NCBI RefSeq assembly: GCF_014779595.1
Contig: NZ_JACXZT010000002.1
Location: 248,001-312,000 of the forward strand
Reading direction: 5' to 3'
DNA: 64,000 nt
Origin: Halomonas sp. ML-15
GTDB taxonomy: Bacteria > Pseudomonadota > Gammaproteobacteria > Pseudomonadales > Halomonadaceae
The notes beneath the pieces were generated by a model. That model searched no databases. It was given only the letters and a program-made list of their open reading frames with translations, and was not told where the DNA came from. The position numbers were made by a program, and so were the translations under genes. Every line of letters starts with the position of its first letter. Position 1 is the stretch's first letter. Shown here one piece after another: positions 27,045-35,326 of the stretch.

Positions 27045-28601
27045 ATGACATCACGCAAGCCTATCGCCAGCGGGTCGGACTGGAATTTCGAGATTCTTGA
27101 CGAGTTCGAGCGCGAGATTGCGCGGCTGGCCGACGAGTATCGCCTCGATACCTACCCCAACCAGATCGAGGTCATCACTTCCGAGCAGATGATGGACGCC
27201 TACGCTAGTGTGGGCATGCCGGTAGGCTATCACCACTGGTCGTTTGGCAAGCAGTTCCTGGCTGTGGAGCAGGCCTATCGGCGCGGCCAGATGGGCCTGG
27301 CCTATGAGCTGGTGATCAACTCCGACCCCTGTATCGCCTACCTGATGGAGGAGAACACCCTGATGATGCAGGTGTTGGTGATAGCTCATGCCTGCTATGG
27401 CCACAACTCCTTCTTCAAGGGCAACTACCTGTTCCGTGCCTGGACCGATGCCTCCTCGATCGTCGACTACCTGGTGTTCGCGCGGAAGTACGTCGCCGAG
27501 TGCGAAGAGCGCCACGGGGTGGTGGCGGTGGAGCAGCTGCTCGATGCCTGCCATGCGCTGCAGAACTATGGGGTCGATCGCTACAAGCGGCCATCGCCGA
27601 TTTCGGCAGCCGAAGAGGCCCAGCGCCAGAAGGAGCGCGAGGCGTATCTTCAAGCCCAGGTCAACACCCTGTGGCGGACCATTCCCAACCTCGGGGGGGA
27701 TGAGCCTGAGGCATCAATGCCGGATGATGACGACCCCCTCGGCCTTCATCAGTACCAGCGCTATCCGCCGGAGCCTCAGGAAAACCTGCTCTATTTTATC
27801 GAGAAGAACGCGCCGCTGCTGGCGCCCTGGCAGCGCGAGATCGTGCGCATCGTGCGCAAGCTGGCGCAGTACTTCTATCCTCAGCGCCAGACTCAGGTGA
27901 TGAACGAGGGCTGGGCGACCTTCTGGCACTACACCCTGATGAACCGCATGTTCGACGATGGCCTGGTCGATGAGGGGCTGATCCTCGAGTTTCTGCAGTC
28001 GCACACCGCGGTGGTCAACCAGCCCGACTTCGATAGCCCCCACTATAGTGGCATCAACCCCTACGCCTTGGGGTTTGCCATGTTCAGCGACATCAAGCGT
28101 ATCTGCCAGGCGCCCACCGATGAAGATCGTGAGTGGTTTCCCGATATCGCCGGTAGCGACTGGCTGGAGACCCTGCACTTTGCCATGCGCAACTTCAAGG
28201 ATGAATCCTTTATCCAGCAGTTCCTGTCGCCCAAGGTGATCCGTGACCTCAAGCTGTTCAGCGTGGTCGATGATGATCAGGATGAGATGCTCGAGGTCAG
28301 CGCCATACACGACGAGCGGGGCTATCAGCGGGTGCGCGAGGCGCTGTCGGTGCAGTATGCGCTGTCGGTACGCGAGCCCAATATCCAGATCTACGCTGCC
28401 GATATTCGCGGCGATCGTTCCTTGACCCTGCGTCACGTGCAGGATCGTCGCCGGCCGCTGGCCAAGAGCGTCTACCCGGTGATGCGCCATCTGCATCAGC
28501 TATGGGGCTTTGCGGTACGCCTGGAGTCGGTAGAAGAGGGTGAGGTGGTGCGCCGCTATCAGTGGCCGCTACCCGACGAAAGCCACCGCGAACCGGCGTG
28601 A
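27045..28601 (+). CDS. spoVR: SpoVR family protein (YcgB-like)
   Basis: 518 residues, normal for YcgB/SpoVR. The frame is open upstream, but ATG 27045 has GGGGAGG just before it and begins the conserved sequence (SDWNFEILDEFEREIARLADEY). Further family signatures are HHWSFGK, AHACYGHNSFFKGN, and VMNEGWATFWHYTLMNRM with a conserved Glu. Third gene of prkA-yeaH-spoVR; the operon ends at the hairpin at 28616. Named after B. subtilis SpoVR, although no sporulation is expected here. Confidence 0.96.
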   Translation: MTSRKPIASGSDWNFEILDEFEREIARLADEYRLDTYPNQIEVITSEQMMDAYASVGMPVGYHHWSFGKQFLAVEQAYRRGQMGLAYELVINSDPCIAYLMEENTLMMQVLVIAHACYGHNSFFKGNYLFRAWTDASSIVDYLVFARKYVAECEERHGVVAVEQLLDACHALQNYGVDRYKRPSPISAAEEAQRQKEREAYLQAQVNTLWRTIPNLGGDEPEASMPDDDDPLGLHQYQRYPPEPQENLLYFIEKNAPLLAPWQREIVRIVRKLAQYFYPQRQTQVMNEGWATFWHYTLMNRMFDDGLVDEGLILEFLQSHTAVVNQPDFDSPHYSGINPYALGFAMFSDIKRICQAPTDEDREWFPDIAGSDWLETLHFAMRNFKDESFIQQFLSPKVIRDLKLFSVVDDDQDEMLEVSAIHDERGYQRVREALSVQYALSVREPNIQIYAADIRGDRSLTLRHVQDRRRPLAKSVYPVMRHLHQLWGFAVRLESVEEGEVVRRYQWPLPDESHREPA

Positions 28602-28615
28602 GCGAGTGTGATAAG

Positions 28616-28644
28616 CAAGAACGCCGCACTGGGCGGCGTTCTTG
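28616..28644. terminator. Hairpin between convergent spoVR and hip
   Basis: A 12-bp perfect stem (CAAGAACGCCGC with GCGGCGTTCTTG) around a 5-base loop, with no T-run on the plus side and only a weak T-rich run on the minus side. Position between two convergent genes supports a bidirectional terminator. Confidence 0.65.
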
Positions 28645-28668
28645 AGAGGCACTAAAGGTTGTTACCTA

Positions 28669-28986
28669 TCAGCCGTTCATCTCGACCCAGGACTGACACC
28701 AGCCAGCAGGTTCGACGCTGTTTTCCGGGAACAGTGTGCAGCCTTCGTTCGCTTCGGTGTAGAACATGCAGTTATCGCAGCGTTCGCCCTCTTCATAGGC
28801 GGGGTGATCGCTGGCATCGCTGGCGTCTTCCACGTAGTTGAGTGCTTCAGCCTCAGGGGCTTCCGGGTCGAGACGCGGCAGGCTGTCGGCGAAGGCGCTC
28901 TTGGATAGAATGCCCGCGCCCAGCGGCAGGGCGGCCATGCCCAGCAGACTGTTACGCATAAAGTCACGACGACTCTGGTTAGCCAT
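28669..28986 (-). CDS. hip: High-potential iron-sulfur protein (HiPIP), Tat-exported
   Basis: Periplasmic 4Fe-4S electron carrier. The 105-residue precursor has a Tat signal with SRRDFM at 5-10 and a hydrophobic core, cleaving near SAFA. The mature domain holds four cluster ligands, Cys70, Cys73, Cys83 and Cys97 (CDNC, GCTLF, GWC), spaced as in HiPIPs. It is acidic, as in halophiles. GGAGATACC precedes the ATG. HiPIPs can deliver electrons to terminal oxidases; the caa3 genes 2 kb away are possible partners, by inference. Confidence 0.95.
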   Translation of the reverse strand: MANQSRRDFMRNSLLGMAALPLGAGILSKSAFADSLPRLDPEAPEAEALNYVEDASDASDHPAYEEGERCDNCMFYTEANEGCTLFPENSVEPAGWCQSWVEMNG

Positions 28987-29326
28987 GGTATCTCCTTATC
29001 ATCTTTATTTGGAGTTTCGTTGCGCCCTGCCAGGGGCGGCGAAGACTCCTTTCACGGTTCGTGATGGTGGCCGAAGGCCGACCATAATCGGGCGGTGTCC
29101 GCCTCTAATATAGGGCAAGCGTTGACTGCCCTGCCGCGCGCCTCGAAACATGGTCCGAGACTGGCGCTATCCTACAACGAGCGAGCCCGTCATCGACGAG
29201 TATATGACAATGCTTGCGCCTTGCAGTTCGCCTCTCATGCTAGAGCATCTGGCCTGTGTTTCGCGAATCTGCGTCGAGATGTCGCGCTAGCTACGGTGCC
29301 ATCATGGTTCAGTACAAGGAGACGTC
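28987..29326. other. 340-base intergenic region between hip and ogt
   Basis: No coding frame is supported. It must hold the divergent promoters of hip (minus) and ogt (plus), but neither has a convincing -35/-10 pair. A hairpin with a single bulged base lies at 29064-29084 (ATGGTGGCC and GGCCGACCAT around GAA); its role is unknown. Confidence 0.5.
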
Positions 29327-29797
29327 ATGCGTTACACCCAGTTCGCCTCGCCGTTTGGCGAGATCCTGCTGGCCGGCGATCAGTCTGGCCTGGCCCACCT
29401 GGTACTGCTCGACGGCGAGGCGAGCCTCGAGATCGGCGACACATGGCAGCGCGACGATGCTGCCTTCGACATGGCGCGTGAGCAGGTGCTGGCCTATCTG
29501 GATGGACGCAGACGCAGCTTCAGCCTTGAGCTGGCGCCCCAGGGCAGTGATTTCCAGCGTCAGGTGTGGGCAGCACTGCTGCGCATCCCCTACGGCGAGA
29601 CGCGCACCTACGGTGAGTTGGCCAGGCGCCTGGGGCGTGAAGGGGCGGCGCGCGCGATTGGTGCGGCCAACGGCGCCAATCCGCTGCCGCTGCTGATCCC
29701 TTGCCACCGGGTGGTGGCCGCCGACGGTTTGGGCAGCTACAGCGGCGGTGAGGCGCTCAAGGCTCGGCTGCTGGCGCTGGAGTCGCCGTCAGCGTGA
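29327..29797 (+). CDS. ogt: Methylated-DNA-protein cysteine S-methyltransferase
   Basis: Suicide repair protein that takes alkyl groups from O6-alkylguanine onto its active-site Cys. The 156 residues comprise an N-terminal RNase H-like domain and a C-terminal domain with FQRQVWAALLRIPYGETRTYGELA, RAIGAANGANPLPLLIPCHRVV (acceptor Cys about residue 126) and GSYSGGEALKARLL. AAGGAG lies before the ATG. No Ada-type N-terminal domain is present, so this is the constitutive Ogt type. Confidence 0.95.
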   Translation: MRYTQFASPFGEILLAGDQSGLAHLVLLDGEASLEIGDTWQRDDAAFDMAREQVLAYLDGRRRSFSLELAPQGSDFQRQVWAALLRIPYGETRTYGELARRLGREGAARAIGAANGANPLPLLIPCHRVVAADGLGSYSGGEALKARLLALESPSA

Positions 29798-29882
29798 ACG
29801 CCGCCCCTTGGCCACCAGCTGGGGCTGGGGTAGGGTGGGTTTATTGACGACCTGATTCGAATCGCTACGCAAGGATGCCGCC

Positions 29883-30302
29883 ATGCCCTGGATCAAGTTC
29901 GTGCATATCGCCGCACTGGTCTGCTGGTGCGGGGCGCTGCTCTACCTTCCTGCTCTGCTGATGGCCAGCGTGCGCCAGCGCGCCGATGGTGGCTTCGATC
30001 ACGATGCGCCGCCCATTCCCCGCTTCCTTTTCAATAGTGCCGCGACCCCGGCGGCGCTGCTGGCGATTGCTTCCGGCACGCTGCTGTTCCTGATCTATGG
30101 CCTGGCCGGCGGCTGGCTGGTGCTCAAGCTCGCCGCGGTGATGGGCATGGTGCTGTGCCATGCGCTGTGCGGTTGGTTGATACTGCGCGTTGAGCAGAAC
30201 CACTGGCGGGGGGTATGGACGCTTAGCGCGCTGACGGCAGCGCTGGCGTCGCTGCTGATGCTCACCGTTATCGCACTGGTATTGGCCAAGCCGTTCGCCT
30301 GA
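29883..30302 (+). CDS. CopD/HemJ-like four-span membrane protein
   Basis: 139 residues with four hydrophobic segments. The start MPWIKFVHIAALVCWCGALLYLPALL resembles the N-terminus of HemJ-type and CopD-family membrane proteins (WxKxxHI, then GxxYLP). Neighbouring caa3 oxidase genes suggest a role in oxidase assembly, copper or heme handling, but this is inference. It could also be a divergent protoporphyrinogen oxidase-like protein. Confidence 0.65.
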   Translation: MPWIKFVHIAALVCWCGALLYLPALLMASVRQRADGGFDHDAPPIPRFLFNSAATPAALLAIASGTLLFLIYGLAGGWLVLKLAAVMGMVLCHALCGWLILRVEQNHWRGVWTLSALTAALASLLMLTVIALVLAKPFA

Positions 30303-30349
30303 CGCCACTCATGAGGAGACGCCGAATGCAGCAAACGCCGGGGCCGTGC

Positions 30350-30826
30350 TCAGTCGTCGACGTCGACACCCACCGCATGCTCATAGACCAGCTGGCCGCC
30401 GAGCCAGCCGGCCAGGGCGATCATCGCCGCGGTCAGCAACGACAGGGCCAGTCCCCAGGGCAGCAGGTCGCTGGGATCATCGAGCCGAAACAGCCAGTTG
30501 AGCGAGGCCAGCGAGAGCATCATCACCGCGATGATGGCGTGACTCCAGCCGGTAATCAGGCGGCGAATGCGCTTGACCGTGACCAGGTCGATGATGCCCG
30601 CGATGCTGGCGATCCAGCCGCCGAAGGCGCCGACGCCGGCCAGCCACAGGCTGGCGCGGGCCCAGAACGGATCGCCGCTGTAGAGGTAGCCCAGGTCGCT
30701 GACCACCAGCGCCATCAGCGCGGCCACCGGGAAGTGGATCATCACCGGATGCAGCGGGTGGCCGGCGAAGGAGGCGCGGCTCTTGATCGAGCGCTGTGGG
30801 GTCTTGGGAGGAGAGCTCTTGGCCAT
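30350..30826 (-). CDS. DUF2231 membrane protein
   Basis: 158 residues from ATG 30826 (AGAGGA upstream; an in-frame start at 30874 would add 16 residues and run into coxB). RASFAGHPLHPVMIHFPVAALM is the DUF2231 signature, followed by four membrane segments. Function unknown; members often sit beside cytochrome or oxidase genes. It is transcribed away from coxB, interrupting the plus-strand oxidase cluster. Confidence 0.85.
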   Translation of the reverse strand: MAKSSPPKTPQRSIKSRASFAGHPLHPVMIHFPVAALMALVVSDLGYLYSGDPFWARASLWLAGVGAFGGWIASIAGIIDLVTVKRIRRLITGWSHAIIAVMMLSLASLNWLFRLDDPSDLLPWGLALSLLTAAMIALAGWLGGQLVYEHAVGVDVDD

Positions 30827-30868
30827 GGTCGCGTCCTCTGCGCCAGCGATACGAAAGGGGTACCTGGC

Positions 30869-31888
30869 ATTCAACGCGTCCTGCGACGGTGGGTCAACCG
30901 CGGTTCGCTCGCCCTGGTAGCGTGGCTGGGACTGGCGCTATCCGGCTGCAGCGGCGACCGTTCGATTCTCGACCCGGCCGGCCAGGCCGCGCGCGAGGTG
31001 GCCTGGCTGTGGTGGGGCATGCTGGCCTTCTCGACCGTGGTGCTGGTGGTGATCACGCTGCTGTGGCTGTACGCCTTCCGCGGGGGCCAGCGCGCAGAGC
31101 GCTCGACCCGCGACGAGCAGCGTATCGCGCGGCGCTGGATCATCGGCGGCGGGCTGCTGCTGCCGGGGCTGTCGATCGTGGTGCTGCTGGCGTTTGGAGT
31201 GCCCGTGGGACAGCGCATGCTGCCCCTGCCGCTCCCCGACGGCCAGCAGGCCGAGCGCATTGAGGTGATCGGCCACCAGTGGTGGTGGGAGGTGCGCTAT
31301 CCCGACGCCGAGGGCGGCGAGGTGGTGACTTCGAATCAGCTGATGATGCCGGTGGGCGAGCCGGTGGACTTTCATGTCACCGGAGCCGATGTGATCCACG
31401 CCTTCTGGATCCCGCGTCTGGGCGGCAAGATCGACATGATCCCGGGGCGCACCAACGTGATCCGCCTCGAGGCCGACTTCGCCGGGGTGTTCGGCGCCCA
31501 GTGCGCCGAGTTCTGCGGCGCTCAGCACACCAATATGCAGCTGCACGTGGAGGCCATGCCGCGGGACGACTTCGAGGCCTGGCTGGCTGCACGCCAGTCG
31601 CCGCCTGAGCCGCCCGACGATACCGCTCAGGAGGCCTTCGTCGAGCACTGCGCCAGCTGCCACCGGGTGGCCGGGGTGAGCGACGGCCAGCAGGGCCCGG
31701 ACCTCAGCGATATCGGTGACCGCGTCAACCTCGGCGCCGGGCGACTGGCCATGGAGGAGGGCGCCATCGCCTACTGGCTGCGCCACCATCAGCAGCTCAA
31801 GCCCGGCAACCGTATGCCGTCCCATGACCACCTCGATGCCGAGACGCTGGATGCGCTCGGCGCCTGGCTGGAGACCCTGAGCCCATGA
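30869..31888 (+). CDS. coxB: caa3-type oxidase subunit II with fused cytochrome c
   Basis: Electron-entry subunit of an aa3-type oxidase. A lipoprotein signal (lipobox LSGC) is followed by two membrane segments. The CuA domain has HQWWWEVRYPD and CAEFCGAQHTNMQLHV, and a C-terminal cytochrome c domain has CASCH and a late GNRMPSH, making it caa3-type. The start is odd: no in-frame ATG, GTG or TTG occurs near the signal peptide. ATT 30869, nine bases after AAGGGG, is the best candidate and gives 339 residues; CTG 30881 is the alternative. The gene overlaps coxA by 4 bases. Confidence 0.88.
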   Translation: MQRVLRRWVNRGSLALVAWLGLALSGCSGDRSILDPAGQAAREVAWLWWGMLAFSTVVLVVITLLWLYAFRGGQRAERSTRDEQRIARRWIIGGGLLLPGLSIVVLLAFGVPVGQRMLPLPLPDGQQAERIEVIGHQWWWEVRYPDAEGGEVVTSNQLMMPVGEPVDFHVTGADVIHAFWIPRLGGKIDMIPGRTNVIRLEADFAGVFGAQCAEFCGAQHTNMQLHVEAMPRDDFEAWLAARQSPPEPPDDTAQEAFVEHCASCHRVAGVSDGQQGPDLSDIGDRVNLGAGRLAMEEGAIAYWLRHHQQLKPGNRMPSHDHLDAETLDALGAWLETLSP

Positions 31889-34416
31889 GCGAGACCGCCC
31901 AGACGGCAACGCCGCAAGACCCCCAGCGCCTGCATGAGGACATGCATGAGGTGTGGGGCAATCCGCGCGGCCTCAAGGCGCTGACCATCGTCAACCACAC
32001 CACCCTGGGCCTGCGTTTCATGGTCACCGGGATGGTGTTCTTCCTGATCGGCGGGATCCTGGCGATGCTGGTGCGCACCCAGCTGGCCTTCCCCGACCAG
32101 GAGTTCATGTCGCCGGAGATCTACAACCAGGTCTTCACCATGCACGGCACGGTGATGATGTTCCTGTTCGCCATCCCCATGCTCGAGGGCCTGGCGATCT
32201 ACATGATCCCCAAGATGATCGGTGCCCGCGACCTGGTCTGCCCGCGCCTCACCTCGCTGGGCTACTGGTGCTATCTGTTTGGCGGCATCATCCTCACCTC
32301 GAGCCTGTTCCTGGAGATGGCGCCGGACAGCGGCTGGTTCATGTATACCCCGCTGAGCAGCGGCGAGTTTGCGCCGGGGCCGGGGTCCGACTTCTGGCTG
32401 CTGGGTATCACCTTCATCGAGATATCGGCGCTGTCTGCCGGGGTCGAGCTGGTGGTCTCGATCCTGCGTACCCGCACCCGCGGCATGTCGCTGGACAAGA
32501 TGCCGCTGTTCGCCTGGTACATCCTGGCCATGGCGCTGATGATCGTGGTCGGTTTTCCGCCGCTGATCCTGGCCAGCGTCATGCTCGAGCTCGAGCGCGC
32601 GGTGGGCATGCCGTTCTTCGAGGTCGCCGCCGGCGGTGATCCGATCCTCTGGCAGCACCTGTTCTGGCTATTCGGCCACCCCGAGGTCTATATCATCTTC
32701 CTGCCCGCGGCGGGGATCGTCTCGACGCTGATTCCGGTCTTCGCCGGGCGCCCCATCGTCGGCTATCGCTGGGTGGTGGTGGCGATCATCGTCACCGGCT
32801 TCATCAGCTTCGGGCTCTGGGTGCACCATATGTTCACGGTGGGCATTCCGCAGCTGGCCCAGGCGTTCTTCTCCGCGGCCAGCATGCTGGTGGCGGTGCC
32901 CACGGCGATCCAGGTATTCGTATGGCTGGCCACGCTATGGCTGGGGCGACCGGTGATGAAGCTGCCGATGCTGTGGGTGCTCGGCTTCCTGATCATCTTC
33001 GTATGCGGTGGTCTGACCGGGGTGATGCTGGCGCTGGTACCCTTCAACTGGCAGGTACACGACACCCACTTCGTGGTCGCGCATATGCACTATGTGCTGG
33101 TCGGCGGCATGCTGTTCCCGCTGATGGCCGGCCTCTACTACTGGCTGCCGCTGTTCTCCGGGCGCATGCCCTCCGAGCGCCTGGGACGCTGGGGCTTCTG
33201 GCTAACCTTCCTCGGTTTCAACGCTACCTTCCTGATCATGCACTGGACCGGCCTGCTGGGCATGCCACGACGGATCTACACCTATGAGACGGCGATGGGC
33301 TGGGACATCTTCAACCTGCTGTCGTCGATCGGTGGTTTCGTGATGTCGGCGGGTATCGCCATGGTGCTGTTGGATATCGCCCTGCATTTCCGCTTCGGCC
33401 GGCCGGCGCCGCGCAACCCGTGGAACGCCGACACCCTGGAGTGGACCACCTCGATGCCGCCCAGCGCCTATAACTTCGCCAGTCTGCCGCGGGTGGATAG
33501 CCGCCACCCGCTGTGGGACGACCCGGACCTGCCGCGCACCATCGCCGCGGGCCAGCATGACCTGGCGGTGATCGACCACGGCCGTCGCGAGCTGTGGGGC
33601 AGCGATCCGCTCACCGGCAAGGTACGCGAGATCATCCATCTGCCGGGCAACTCCTGGTGGCCGCTGTTTGCGGCGCTGGCGCTGGCGGTGGTGTGCGTAT
33701 GTTTGCTGGTGCGACTCTACCCGCTGGCCGGCTTCGCTACGCTGGTGGCGGCGGTCTTCCTGCTGCGCTGGTCGTGGGAGAACGGCGCCCACCCCAGGGC
33801 CGCGCCGGATGCCCGGGTACAGCCGGGCGATCCGCCGCTGCACTCGCGGACCATGGACGGCCCCGGGCTGTGGGCGATGTCGATTGCGCTGCTCGCCAAC
33901 GGCTCCTTCTTCCTGTCGTACCTGTTCGGCTGGTTCTACCTGTGGACGGTATCGCCCGAGTGGAGCATGCCCGACACCACGCCGCTATCGCTGCCGCTGA
34001 TGGTGCTGGCAGGGGTGGCGCTAAGCGTCGGCACGCTGTGGCTGGAGAAGCTGGTGCGTGGGCTGCGTCGCCAGCACGACCACGGCCTGGCGTCGGGTCT
34101 GTTTATGGTCACCGCGCTGGGCGGCGCCCAGGTAGCTCTGCTGATCGGGGTGATCTGGCAGGCCGATCTCGCCGCCACCGAGACGGCCCACGATGCGGTG
34201 CTGCTGCTGGGCCTGATCTATGTGCTTCTGCACGCTGCGCTGGGGGCGGTATTGACCCTGCTCCAAGGGCTGCGCGTCGGCTACGGCTACGTTAGCGCCG
34301 AGGCGCCTTACGAGCCAGCCGTGGTGGCCCGGCTGTGGCGTTACAATCTGGTGGTTTACTGGATCGTGGTGTTCGCCACCCTGGTGATGCCAATGTGGCT
34401 GGGGGGGAGCGCATGA
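31885..34416 (+). CDS. coxA: Cytochrome c oxidase subunit I-III fusion
   Basis: Catalytic heme a/a3-CuB subunit fused to a subunit III-like domain; 843 residues. Residues about 1-540 are subunit I, with the heme-ligand region around FTMHGTVMMFLFAIPM, the CuB/cross-link region WLFGHPEVYIIFLPAAG, and HDTHFVVAHMHYVL. A linker and extra membrane segments (about 590-630) lead to a C-terminal five-span domain (about 660-843: GLWAMSIALLANGSFFLSYLFGWFYLW...) matching subunit III. The same single-polypeptide arrangement is known in some bacterial caa3 oxidases. Overlaps coxB and the next gene by 4 bases each. Confidence 0.93.
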   Translation: MSETAQTATPQDPQRLHEDMHEVWGNPRGLKALTIVNHTTLGLRFMVTGMVFFLIGGILAMLVRTQLAFPDQEFMSPEIYNQVFTMHGTVMMFLFAIPMLEGLAIYMIPKMIGARDLVCPRLTSLGYWCYLFGGIILTSSLFLEMAPDSGWFMYTPLSSGEFAPGPGSDFWLLGITFIEISALSAGVELVVSILRTRTRGMSLDKMPLFAWYILAMALMIVVGFPPLILASVMLELERAVGMPFFEVAAGGDPILWQHLFWLFGHPEVYIIFLPAAGIVSTLIPVFAGRPIVGYRWVVVAIIVTGFISFGLWVHHMFTVGIPQLAQAFFSAASMLVAVPTAIQVFVWLATLWLGRPVMKLPMLWVLGFLIIFVCGGLTGVMLALVPFNWQVHDTHFVVAHMHYVLVGGMLFPLMAGLYYWLPLFSGRMPSERLGRWGFWLTFLGFNATFLIMHWTGLLGMPRRIYTYETAMGWDIFNLLSSIGGFVMSAGIAMVLLDIALHFRFGRPAPRNPWNADTLEWTTSMPPSAYNFASLPRVDSRHPLWDDPDLPRTIAAGQHDLAVIDHGRRELWGSDPLTGKVREIIHLPGNSWWPLFAALALAVVCVCLLVRLYPLAGFATLVAAVFLLRWSWENGAHPRAAPDARVQPGDPPLHSRTMDGPGLWAMSIALLANGSFFLSYLFGWFYLWTVSPEWSMPDTTPLSLPLMVLAGVALSVGTLWLEKLVRGLRRQHDHGLASGLFMVTALGGAQVALLIGVIWQADLAATETAHDAVLLLGLIYVLLHAALGAVLTLLQGLRVGYGYVSAEAPYEPAVVARLWRYNLVVYWIVVFATLVMPMWLGGSA

Positions 34417-34757
34417 GCCGTCTGGCGCTGACCCATCCGCTGCATCTGGTCATCGGACTGACGCTGTGGAGTATCTGGTTCGTGGCGATCTATGGCGGGC
34501 TCTCGGTGGCCTGTGCGGTGGCGCCGCCGGCGCCGCAGCAGGGTGCGTTGACTGCCATCAACGTTACGCTGGGCCTGCTCACCGCGGCGACCACGGCACT
34601 GCTCGCCTGGCTGGCCTGGGCCTGCCTGCAGGCGGCTCGCGATGAGCTGGGCAGGCCGCGTTTCGTGGCCGCGGTATCGGCCGGTCTCTATCTGTTCTCG
34701 GCGGTGTCGACGCTGTTCGTGGGGATTCCGGTGATTGGCGTGCCGCCGTGTCTCTAG
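34413..34757 (+). CDS. Small membrane protein of the caa3 cluster
   Basis: 114 residues from ATG 34413, which overlaps the coxA stop (ATGA). The frame extends upstream to 34335, but that lies inside coxA. Three hydrophobic segments (about 12-35, 47-70 and 84-108) and few charges. No named family recognised. Translational coupling to the oxidase suggests an assembly factor or accessory subunit. The cluster ends here, followed by a repeat element. Confidence 0.65.
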   Translation: MSRLALTHPLHLVIGLTLWSIWFVAIYGGLSVACAVAPPAPQQGALTAINVTLGLLTAATTALLAWLAWACLQAARDELGRPRFVAAVSAGLYLFSAVSTLFVGIPVIGVPPCL

Positions 34758-34803
34758 TGCAGCATCTGGCTGAGCGACGGCTGCTTCAGCGCTCGGGACT
34801 GAT

Positions 34804-34846
34804 CCGCCGGTAGGCCTCCTCTCCTCCCTCTTCGACCTACCGCCGG
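34804..34846. repeat. Short REP-like inverted repeat (element A)
   Basis: Arms CCGCCGGTAGG (34804-34814) and CCTACCGCCGG (34836-34846) pair with a single mismatch around a pyrimidine-rich loop. Flanks (GGGACTGA before, CTCTTCGACCT and GGCGTCCCTCGC after) match the longer element at 40116-40211. This looks like an internally deleted copy of the same repeat. Position after the oxidase cluster suggests it may also help end transcription. Confidence 0.6.
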
Positions 34847-34963
34847 CGTCCCTCGCCTAGCGTAGCGGCGATAGCCTAGCGTTACCCTTGAGCAAAGGAC
34901 GCCGAGGGCGCCACGCTGCTATACTCCCGCCAGCGCTTTTCCCCCTATTTCAGGAGCGACTCC

Positions 34964-35239
34964 ATGCAGAACGCCGTGATTCTGATCAACGCCGAGAAGG
35001 GCAAGATCAAGGCCGTGGCCGAGCGCTTGGCCGATGTCGAGGGCATCAGCGAAGTGTTCTCCACCTGCGGCCGCTACGACCTGGTGGCGATCGCCCGGAC
35101 CCGCGATTTCGAGGGCCTGGCGCAGCTGGTCACCGAGCGCCTCGACCAGGTCGAAGGCATTCGCGAGACCGAGACCCTCAATGCCATGCAGGTGCATTCA
35201 CGCCACGATCTGGAGACGATGTTCTCGGTGGGTTGGTAA
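34964..35239 (+). CDS. Stand-alone Lrp/AsnC ligand-binding (RAM) domain protein
   Basis: 91 residues, the RAM/ACT-like effector domain of Lrp/AsnC regulators without the DNA-binding part: AVILINAEKGKIKAVAERLADVEGISEVFSTCGRYDLVAIA, then LVTERLDQVEGIRETET. CAGGAG precedes the ATG. Such stand-alone domains are common and can modulate full-length Lrp proteins or bind amino acids; the partner here is unknown. A TATACT -10-like hexamer is at 34920-34925, without a good -35. Confidence 0.9.
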   Translation: MQNAVILINAEKGKIKAVAERLADVEGISEVFSTCGRYDLVAIARTRDFEGLAQLVTERLDQVEGIRETETLNAMQVHSRHDLETMFSVGW

Positions 35240-35326
35240 GTACTTACCGGGGCGCGAGGTGAGATACGCCATCCGCCTGTGCGGCCCCTGGGCGCAAGGA
35301 TATGAGGGTTAGCGAGTGTTTACTGC

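Noticed and set aside
30311-30868. Upstream extension of the coxB frame to 30311
   Set aside because: It lies antisense to the DUF2231 gene and precedes the signal peptide; it would place a lipobox in mid-protein.
34741-34963. Possible small RNA gene in the gap after the caa3 cluster
   Set aside because: The only structure is the repeat element A; the TATACT at 34920 serves the next gene at best and no separate RNA is supported.
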